Source of the DNA: DASRAJ01 sp035638255
Lineage (GTDB): Bacteria > Bacteroidota > Bacteroidia > Chitinophagales > UBA10324
Direction: 5' to 3'
Length of the DNA: 64,000 bases
Assembly (NCBI GenBank): GCA_035638255.1
Contig: DASRAJ010000122.1
Location: 1 to 64,000, forward strand
The translations under genes were made by a program, and so were the position numbers. Below are positions 45,349-52,062 of this stretch, in pieces; within the stretch, counting starts at the first letter, position 1; every line of letters starts with the position of its first letter. The notes under the pieces are model-generated. The model was not told the DNA's origin. It worked only from the letters and a program-made list of their open reading frames with translations, and made no database searches.

Positions 45349-46614
45349 CTAATCTTCACCTTCATTAGTCAACATCGCCATCAAATAAAAACTCCCGTTA
45401 ATAACCACCTTCGGGCTGGCAGAAATTTCTTCAAGCGGAGTGATTTCTGTGTATCCTGCATCCGTGACACCTTTCTTAACCTGAACTCTTTCGAAAGTGA
45501 AAGCATCCCCTAATTCTTCCTTTTCAATTTTACTTTCTTCATCATCATGTTTATGTCTTTTGACTTCATGTCCTTCAATCTGAATGAAAATGTAATCATT
45601 ACCATCTGTATTTGTAATTGCTGAAGACGGAACAGAAGGCGCATAGTTATTTCCAATATCTATCATGGCCATAACGTTCATTCCCTCAATCAAACCTGTT
45701 TTGTCTCCCGGAATGGATGCGTGAACGGCAATGGTTTTGGTATCACCTTCAAATGCATTTCCAATTGCAAAAATTTTTGCAGTGTATGATTTTCCTGCAA
45801 GATTAGTCAAGGTGAAATTTACAGTTTGCCCGACTTTCACGTTCGTTAAATCCTGTTCGTAAATAAATAAGTCAAGATGCAGTTGTGAATTGTCGACGAC
45901 ATTCATCATGCTTTCGGAGGGTTCGATGTTAGAGCCAATGTTGATATCAATGTGGGATACACTTCCATTTACCGGGCTCTTGATACTGACAGCAGATGCA
46001 ATGCTATTCTTTGTAAGTAACTCAGGGTTAATACCAAGCAATAAAAGCTGTTGCCTTAGTGAACTGAGCTTTGCCTGCAGTGAATTGAAATCGGATTGTG
46101 CCTGTTGAAATACTTTTTGTGATGAGACATTTTTTTGAGACAGTTCTTTTTGCCGGTTAAATTCTGCTTCTGAGAAAGTGATTTGTGATTGTGCCTCTAA
46201 AAATGCTCCCTGCAATTTGACGAAATCAGGATTCATGAGTGTTACCAACGTCTGCCCTTTTTTTACATAGTCACCTTCCTGGATAAGAATGTTTTGTACT
46301 GTTCCGCCAATAGCAGCGGTAATGCTTGCTTTATTCTGTGGCGGCACTTTCAAAAATCCTGTTGTCTTTAATACACTGGTAAGATTTTTTTGCTCAATGG
46401 TGCCAAGCTGGATGTTTATGGTTTCATACTGTTGTTTTGTGATAGTGACTTCCGTTGCATCTGCTTCCTGCTTTGTTTCTTCTTCTTTAGCAACTTCAGA
46501 TTCGTTTTTGTCACTACAGCTTTGAAAGATACAAAGCATGAGTATGATCAGCAATGAAATTGGAAATTGGAAATTGGGAATTCGGTTTGTGATTCGTGAG
46601 GTTGTTGGTTTCAT
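45349..46614 (-). CDS. czcB: Efflux RND transporter periplasmic adaptor subunit (CzcB-like)
   Basis: A 421-residue membrane-fusion protein. The N-terminal segment has a lipobox (CIFQSC, Cys33), so it is probably a lipoprotein anchored in the inner membrane. The order barrel-sandwich/lipoyl (KVPPQNKASITAAIGGTVQNI), alpha hairpin (about 130-210) and beta barrel follows, as in CzcB/CusB. It links the inner-membrane pump to the outer-membrane channel. Near residues 11-20 its DNA is AATTTCCAATTTCC-type repeat (46556-46585), which extends the n-region of the signal peptide. czcA lies upstream, beyond the four-helix gene. Confidence 0.9.
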   Translation of the reverse strand: MKPTTSRITNRIPNFQFPISLLIILMLCIFQSCSDKNESEVAKEEETKQEADATEVTITKQQYETINIQLGTIEQKNLTSVLKTTGFLKVPPQNKASITAAIGGTVQNILIQEGDYVKKGQTLVTLMNPDFVKLQGAFLEAQSQITFSEAEFNRQKELSQKNVSSQKVFQQAQSDFNSLQAKLSSLRQQLLLLGINPELLTKNSIASAVSIKSPVNGSVSHIDINIGSNIEPSESMMNVVDNSQLHLDLFIYEQDLTNVKVGQTVNFTLTNLAGKSYTAKIFAIGNAFEGDTKTIAVHASIPGDKTGLIEGMNVMAMIDIGNNYAPSVPSSAITNTDGNDYIFIQIEGHEVKRHKHDDEESKIEKEELGDAFTFERVQVKKGVTDAGYTEITPLEEISASPKVVINGSFYLMAMLTNEGED

Positions 46615-46656
46615 TTTTTTATTAGTTAGTTTTTAAGTCAGGGATACGGCCAGATT

Positions 46657-46707
46657 GAAATTGGAAAATTGAAATTTGGCTATCTGAATTTCTAATTTCA
46701 AATTTCC
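46657..46707. repeat. Left inverted repeat of the four-helix-bundle cassette
   Basis: Two segments, 46657-46679 (23 bp, beginning GAAATTGGAAAATTG) and 46694-46707 (14 bp, AATTTCAAATTTCC), match the right-hand repeat at 47107-47149 in inverted order: 21 of 23 and 14 of 14 bases. The copy inside the CzcA-TolC gene at 47677-47733 shares its first 20 bases with the left repeat. Confidence 0.85.
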
Positions 46708-46712
46708 TGTTA

Positions 46713-47063
46713 CTATTTTGTCTTTGAAATAAATGCATTGAGTTTCGGACCTAACTCATTTATGATTATCGTCAGTTTCTTCTCATCGTCTTTTGAAAGA
46801 ACTTTTCGACGGATCGCTTTCCGCAACCATGATTTGGTTTCTTCAAAAGAACCTCTTGCATAGCGGTAGAATTTCCTTCGGTCAGGAGGTGTGAATCTTC
46901 CATATCCTTCTGCAATATTTGCTGCTATGCTATCTGCAGACCGGATTACTTGTAAGCCGATAGTGTGTTGCGCTTTGTAGCTCCACGTATCATAGGCATA
47001 CCAAACAATATCAGAAAGTTCTTCAGCAAGTTTGTAAACGTCAAGGGTTGTGAGTGTTTTCAT
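46713..47063 (-). CDS. Four-helix-bundle protein (23S rRNA IVS-protein / TIGR02436 family)
   Basis: About 116 residues from ATG 47063. The four-helix layout with VIRSADSIAANIAEGYGR, FYRYARGSFEETKSWL and a final ELGPKLNAFI helix is that of the family first seen as ORFs in 23S rRNA intervening sequences and related to Avd of diversity-generating retroelements. Members bind nucleic acid, but their role is unclear. An upstream in-frame extension to 47138 runs into repeat DNA and is rejected. The gene sits between inverted repeats and splits the czcA-czcB pair, so it looks like inserted cargo. Confidence 0.85.
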   Translation of the reverse strand: MKTLTTLDVYKLAEELSDIVWYAYDTWSYKAQHTIGLQVIRSADSIAANIAEGYGRFTPPDRRKFYRYARGSFEETKSWLRKAIRRKVLSKDDEKKLTIIINELGPKLNAFISKTK

Positions 47064-47106
47064 TTGTTTTTGATTTTGTGTTTTTTTGAAATGACACTTT
47101 TGAAAT

Positions 47107-47149
47107 GGAAATTTGAAATTTGTCATCCAAATTTCCATTTTCTAATTTC
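47107..47149. repeat. Right inverted repeat of the four-helix-bundle cassette
   Basis: 47107-47120 (GGAAATTTGAAATT) and 47127-47149 (starting CCAAATTTCC) are the reverse complements, in reverse order, of the two left segments. The spacer between the two is 6 nt here and 14 nt on the left. It begins 43 nt upstream of the four-helix ATG and ends 10 nt before the CzcA-TolC stop. Confidence 0.85.
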
Positions 47150-47159
47150 CATTCTCATT

Positions 47160-50100
47160 TTAAAGATTTAAGAAGTAGTTCAGTTTGATCACTGCCTGAT
47201 TGTAATTATTCAATGCAGTGAGGTAATTGTTTTTGATGTCAATACTTTGCGAAAGCAAAGAAGTGTATTCGATATAACCTATTTCACCATTCTTAAATGC
47301 AAGCGTTGCACTATGCAATAATTCATCTGCCTGTTGCACTCCTGTCGTTTCGTAGTATTGAAGTAATTGCTGCTGCTTGTTTAACTCCTGAATTGTTTGG
47401 ATGTAAGCCGTATTGAATTGCAGTGTTGCAGTTTCAAAATCTTTTTGCGCTATCTGTTGCCGGAGTTTTGCTGCCTGAATTTTTCCCTGTTGCGACCAAA
47501 AGAATAATGGAACACTTATTCCTAAGCTGTATCCGTAGTATCCGGGTTCAATACCTAACCAATTTTGATTGAAATATCGAATGTTTAAGTCAGGCAAAAA
47601 TTTATTTACCTCCACTTTCTTTTGATATTCTGCCAGGGAAATTTTTTGTTGCGGGAGTTGTAAGTATGGATGATCTGAAATTGGAAAATTGAAATTAGAA
47701 ATTTGGCTTCCCGAATTTCCGATTTCCAATTTCAGCTTTTGGACTTGTGTCGTTTCAGGAAGCACTGCCTCCGACACATTCATCCACTTCATCAATTCCT
47801 GTTGAGCAATGATCACATCAGCACTTGAGGATTGCAAGGCCAATTGAATTTCCTTGTGCTTCGCCTGTGCAGAAAGCATTTCAAGCTTATTTGTTTCACC
47901 TGTATTGAATCGAAGCGTAGCTGCATTTTCAAACTCTGTGAAAATGCTATCCTGCTGCATAAAAAGTTTTTGCTTTTCTACTGCAAGCCACAAGTTGAAG
48001 TATGCGCTTCGCACATCACGCAATAAATCTTTTTGCACAAGTGAAAGATTTGTCCGAACAATGCCTGTGTTTTGTTTATTGACCTTTCCTTGTGCGAAAT
48101 AGGTTGTAGGAAATTCAAAAGACTGTGTGATGCCGATTTTAAGAATTCCTTTATTATCCGGCTGGTCTGATCTTAAATCTTCATTCTCATAGAACAAACC
48201 CGTTTTGGCGAAATCAAAAGCTGTCTTTTGTAATTTCTGTTGCTGAGTAAGTTGCAACTGAGAAGATTGCAATGCGGGATTATTTCTCATGGCCATGTTT
48301 ACAGCACTGTCGAGCGAAACCACCAAAGGGGATTGAGTTGTTTGAGCAGATGACTGCGTTGCAAAAGAAGTGAGCAACAGAATAATTGTTGCTGAAGTAG
48401 TTGTCGTTTTTATTTTTCTTCTTCGCGAGAAAAGGATGTAGAGTGCCGGCAAAACAATCAGCGTTAATGCAGTGGAAGAGATGAGACCTCCGATTACAAC
48501 AGTGGCAAGTGGTCGCTGCACCTCTGCTCCAGCACTGATTGAAATTGCCATCGGTAGAAATCCAAGCGAAGCAACGGATGCAGTCATGAGCACGGGTCGT
48601 AACCGTATTCGTGTGCCTTTTAAAACTCTTTCTCTGATGTCTGCAATTCCTTCTTTCTCTAACTGGTTAAACGTGCTTATCAAAACAATTCCATTCAGCA
48701 CCGCTACTCCAAACAATGCAATGAAACCAACTCCTGCTGAAATCGAGAATGGCATATCGCGCAACCAAAGCGCAATCACTCCACCGATTGCACTCATTGG
48801 AATTGCAGTGTAAATGAGTAACGCTTCTCTTGCCGAACCGAAAGTGAGAAAGAGCAAAAGAAAAATCAGCACCAAAGCTCCGGGCAATGCTATTGATAAC
48901 CGCTTGTTTGCCTCCACGAGATTTTGAAATGTTCCTCCGTACGTAAAATAATATCCGGGCGGAAGTTTTATTTTTTCATCTAACTTCTTTTGAATTTCAT
49001 CTACCACACTTTTCATATCACGACCACGAACATTGAACCCGACATAGATTCGGCGCTTGCCGTCTTCTCTTGAAATTTGTGCGGGTGCTTCCTTCAATTG
49101 AATGTCGGCAAGCTGCCGCAATTCAACTTGGCCTGCATCGGGAAGAGGCACAAATAAATTTCTGATGTCATCAAGATTTGTCCTTGATTCCGGTTGCAGC
49201 CTCACAACAAGGTCGAACCTTTTTTCACCTTCATACACAACTCCTGCGGATGTTCCGGCATACGCAGTGCTGAGAATTTTATTTACATCCCTGACAGACA
49301 AGCCATACTGAGCCAGTTTATTCCTGTCATATTCCACCACCATTTGCGGCAACCCGCTCACCCTTTCAACACCTGGTTCCGTGACTCCTTCAACACTGCT
49401 GATCACCTTTGCTACTTCGCTGGCTTTCTGTTCAAGTGTATTCAGGTCATCACCAAAAATTTTCACCGCAACATCCTGCTTTATGCCGGTCATCAATTCA
49501 TTGAAACGCATTTGCATGGGTTGAGTGACCTCTACAAATGCACCCGGAATGTCTGAAAGTGCTTCTTCAATTTCCTCCTGCATTTCTTCCCGTGAATGGG
49601 CGGAAGTCCATTCGTTCATCGGTTTCATTGCAAGCATGATATCCCCTGCTTCAATAGGCATGGGATCGGTTGGTATTTCACCTGAGCCAATCCGGGTGAC
49701 GGCATGTTTGATTTCAGGAAATTTTTCTTTCAGAATTTTTTCTGCCATTGAATACGTTTCTACCGTTTTAGTCAGTGATGTTCCCTGCGGAAGAAAAATT
49801 TCTACGGTCAGGTCTCCTTCTTCCAGTGTAGGGATAAACTCACTTCCCATCCTGGTAAACATGAATACAGATCCAATGAAAAGAATTACGGCGATTCCGA
49901 TAACAATCGCTTTACGATTAATTGCAAAATTGATAATTGGCTGATACCAACGCGAGAAAGTGTCCATCATCCGGTCGCTGATATTTTTATTGTGAGAAGG
50001 TTTTTTCGGGAGAAACAGTGCAGACATCATCGGAATATATGTGAGTGACAAAATCAGTGCGCCGATGATGGCAAATGAAACCGTCATGGCCATCGGTCGA

Positions 50101-51563
50101 AACATTTTTCCTTCAATACCGATGAGGGTGAGAATGGGAATGTAAACAATGAGAATAATAATTTGTCCGAAGGCGGCACTATTCATCATGCGGGAAGCAG
50201 CGTGATAAACTTCATGGTTCATCTGTTCTTTGGAGAGAGAAGATTTTCCGGAATATTTCTCTGTGTAAAGTCCCGGATGCTTTTCAGTTTCAATTTTAAT
50301 ATTCGTTACGCGATGCAGAATTGCTTCAACAATGATCACGGCACCATCCACAATCAAACCGAAATCAATAGCGCCCAGCGACATGAGGTTTCCTGAAACT
50401 CCGAAGAGATTCATCATCACTATGGCAAACAACATTGCCATCGGAATGACTGATGCGACAATGAAACCCGCGCGAAGATTTCCAAGAAACAATACGAGAA
50501 TGAAAATGACGATCAGGGCTCCTTCCAATAAATTTCTTTCTACTGTACCCATAGCACGGTTCACCAATTCGCTGCGATCAATGTAGGGCTCAGCAACAAC
50601 TCCTTCCGGTAATGACTTTTGAATTTGGTGCATTCGTGCTTTTACATTCCGGCTCACTTCATTGAAGTTTTCACCTTTAAGCATAAGGACTACGCCGCCT
50701 ACTACCTCACCCCGACCATCGCGCGTAACAGCACCGTAACGCGTTGCAGCACCGTACTGCACTTTTGCCACAGCCTGAATAAGGACAGGAACATTGTTTA
50801 CATTTTTGATCACAGTTTTTCCTATGTCGTCTAAGGATTTGACCTGACCAATGCCACGAATGAAATAGAGATTGTCTTGCTGTTCAATGTAACTGCCTCC
50901 CGTGTTTTCATTGTTGTGCTCCAATGCTTCAAAGACTTCGGGAATGGATACATTCATTGATTTTAGACGGTCATTGTCTATTGCTACTTCATAAGTTTTT
51001 ACATAGCCGCCCCATGCACTGACCTCTGCAACGCCAGGTACGCCTGATAACTGGGGCTTGATGATCCAATCCTGGACGGTGCGCAAATCGGTTGTAGCGT
51101 ATTTGTTTTCGTACCCCTGCTTTGCGTACACGACGTAGTGATAAATTTCACCTAATCCTGTTGTGATTGGTGCAAGCTCCGGTTCTGCTAATCCTTCGGG
51201 TATATGTGATTCAGCTTCCTTGAGGCGCTCGGTGATTTGCTGCCGCGCCCAATAAAGATCTGTTCGATCGTGAAACACAATGGTGATCACTGAAAGTCCG
51301 GATCGTGAAATAGATCGCCGCTGTTCAACTTCCGGAATGTTGGCGAAAGCCAATTCAATGGGAGCAGTGATGAACTGCTCTACCTCCTGCGCTCCTAAAG
51401 TGGGAGCGAGTGTAATGACTTGCACCTGGTTGTCTGTTATATCAGGCACTGCATCAATGGGCAATTGTGTAACGGAATAAATTCCGTAGAGAATTAGTGC
51501 AAGTGTAAAAAAGCCCACGGAGAATTTGTTCGCGATGGAGAACTGAATGATTTTATTAATCAT
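47160..51563 (-). CDS. czcA: Heavy-metal RND efflux pump CzcA/CusA fused to a TolC-like outer-membrane domain
   Basis: A 1467-residue fusion. Residues 1 to about 1040 are the proton-driven heavy-metal RND pump with 12 helices, signature GAIDFGLIVDGAVIIVE in helix 4 and large periplasmic loops. A second signal-like hydrophobic segment (SATIILLLTSFATQSSAQ) near 1055 leads into a TolC/CzcC-like barrel and coiled-coil region (about 1075-1467). As I recall, such fusions are common in Bacteroidota. Whether the parts are cleaved after export is not visible. It exports Co/Zn/Cd or Cu/Ag together with CzcB. Insert 47677-47733 is palindromic repeat DNA in frame within the TolC part. Confidence 0.92.
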   Translation of the reverse strand: MINKIIQFSIANKFSVGFFTLALILYGIYSVTQLPIDAVPDITDNQVQVITLAPTLGAQEVEQFITAPIELAFANIPEVEQRRSISRSGLSVITIVFHDRTDLYWARQQITERLKEAESHIPEGLAEPELAPITTGLGEIYHYVVYAKQGYENKYATTDLRTVQDWIIKPQLSGVPGVAEVSAWGGYVKTYEVAIDNDRLKSMNVSIPEVFEALEHNNENTGGSYIEQQDNLYFIRGIGQVKSLDDIGKTVIKNVNNVPVLIQAVAKVQYGAATRYGAVTRDGRGEVVGGVVLMLKGENFNEVSRNVKARMHQIQKSLPEGVVAEPYIDRSELVNRAMGTVERNLLEGALIVIFILVLFLGNLRAGFIVASVIPMAMLFAIVMMNLFGVSGNLMSLGAIDFGLIVDGAVIIVEAILHRVTNIKIETEKHPGLYTEKYSGKSSLSKEQMNHEVYHAASRMMNSAAFGQIIILIVYIPILTLIGIEGKMFRPMAMTVSFAIIGALILSLTYIPMMSALFLPKKPSHNKNISDRMMDTFSRWYQPIINFAINRKAIVIGIAVILFIGSVFMFTRMGSEFIPTLEEGDLTVEIFLPQGTSLTKTVETYSMAEKILKEKFPEIKHAVTRIGSGEIPTDPMPIEAGDIMLAMKPMNEWTSAHSREEMQEEIEEALSDIPGAFVEVTQPMQMRFNELMTGIKQDVAVKIFGDDLNTLEQKASEVAKVISSVEGVTEPGVERVSGLPQMVVEYDRNKLAQYGLSVRDVNKILSTAYAGTSAGVVYEGEKRFDLVVRLQPESRTNLDDIRNLFVPLPDAGQVELRQLADIQLKEAPAQISREDGKRRIYVGFNVRGRDMKSVVDEIQKKLDEKIKLPPGYYFTYGGTFQNLVEANKRLSIALPGALVLIFLLLFLTFGSAREALLIYTAIPMSAIGGVIALWLRDMPFSISAGVGFIALFGVAVLNGIVLISTFNQLEKEGIADIRERVLKGTRIRLRPVLMTASVASLGFLPMAISISAGAEVQRPLATVVIGGLISSTALTLIVLPALYILFSRRRKIKTTTTSATIILLLTSFATQSSAQTTQSPLVVSLDSAVNMAMRNNPALQSSQLQLTQQQKLQKTAFDFAKTGLFYENEDLRSDQPDNKGILKIGITQSFEFPTTYFAQGKVNKQNTGIVRTNLSLVQKDLLRDVRSAYFNLWLAVEKQKLFMQQDSIFTEFENAATLRFNTGETNKLEMLSAQAKHKEIQLALQSSSADVIIAQQELMKWMNVSEAVLPETTQVQKLKLEIGNSGSQISNFNFPISDHPYLQLPQQKISLAEYQKKVEVNKFLPDLNIRYFNQNWLGIEPGYYGYSLGISVPLFFWSQQGKIQAAKLRQQIAQKDFETATLQFNTAYIQTIQELNKQQQLLQYYETTGVQQADELLHSATLAFKNGEIGYIEYTSLLSQSIDIKNNYLTALNNYNQAVIKLNYFLNL
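47677..47733. repeat. In-frame AAATTGG palindrome inside the TolC-like domain
   Basis: 57 bp, an exact multiple of three, with arms GAAATTGGAAAATTG and GATTTCCAATTTC around a centre CTTCCC. It encodes about 19 residues (LEIGNSGSQISNFNFPIS) between TolC-like helices without breaking the frame. Its first 20 bases equal those of the left cassette repeat about 1 kb away. Confidence 0.8.
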
Positions 51564-51661
51564 ACGAAATGAACGAGGTTAGTAATCGAACGTGAGTAAT
51601 GATCAGGCTGAAATGAAAACACTTCAGTCACCATTTCAGAAAAGTTTTGCTGATATGATTC

Positions 51662-51994
51662 TTAACCTATGCGGGGTGGCTGCCAAAAGTCAGCAGCAAA
51701 ATGAGAAGGAATATGCGTTGGGAGCGCGGAAAAATGTTTTTGAGAAAAAGCAGGAACAGGGAGAAGAGTATGAAAAACTGAAAGGACTACCAAACTATGA
51801 CAGCAATCGCATTGGCAGAAAGGACTGCAATCATCTGTGCCTTCCTGATTATTGGAGTTATGTGAAAGCTCAGTGAGACGTGGTGTCTTGTCTTTATTCA
51901 TTAAGCTTTCAGAGCATGGGATTACCGAAAGCAATATTGTGTAGAGAGCGAAGAGGACGGTGAACAGTTTCACAGCGTAAATATAAACCTTCAA
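51662..51994 (-). CDS. DUF6660-like small secreted Cys-rich protein
   Basis: About 110 residues. The N-terminal helix (VKLFTVLFALYTILLSVIPC) is a signal peptide; a Cys-rich centre DDCSPFCQCDCCHSL is the hallmark of DUF6660-like proteins that open heavy-metal efflux operons in Bacteroidota. The cysteines suggest periplasmic metal binding. It starts 99 nt before the czcA start. A plus-strand frame over the same DNA (51592-51876) is read as a shadow because the minus frame has the signal peptide and the known family pattern. Confidence 0.75.
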   Translation of the reverse strand: MKVYIYAVKLFTVLFALYTILLSVIPCSESLMNKDKTPRLTELSHNSNNQEGTDDCSPFCQCDCCHSLVVLSVFHTLLPVPAFSQKHFSALPTHIPSHFAADFWQPPRIG

Positions 51995-52001
51995 AAAACA
52001 A

Positions 52002-52021
52002 AAGCCCTCTTGCGAGGGCTT
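52002..52021 (-). terminator. Rho-independent terminator of clpC
   Basis: AAGCCCTC (52002-52009) and GAGGGCTT (52014-52021) form a perfect 8-bp stem with a 4-nt loop. On the minus strand it is followed by TTTTGTTTTTTG. It lies about 40 nt past the clpC stop and just before the DUF6660 start, so it insulates the two minus-strand units. Confidence 0.8.
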
Positions 52022-52062
52022 CTACCTTCTATCTCCTATCTTCTACCTTCTAATTTCTAAAC

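Noticed and set aside
47063..47138. N-terminal extension of the four-helix-bundle protein
   Set aside because: The added residues are encoded by the inverted repeat and the family starts near MKTLTTLDVYK.
51592..51876. Plus-strand 94-codon ORF opposite the DUF6660-like gene
   Set aside because: The minus frame has a signal peptide and the Cys-rich family pattern; the plus frame has neither.
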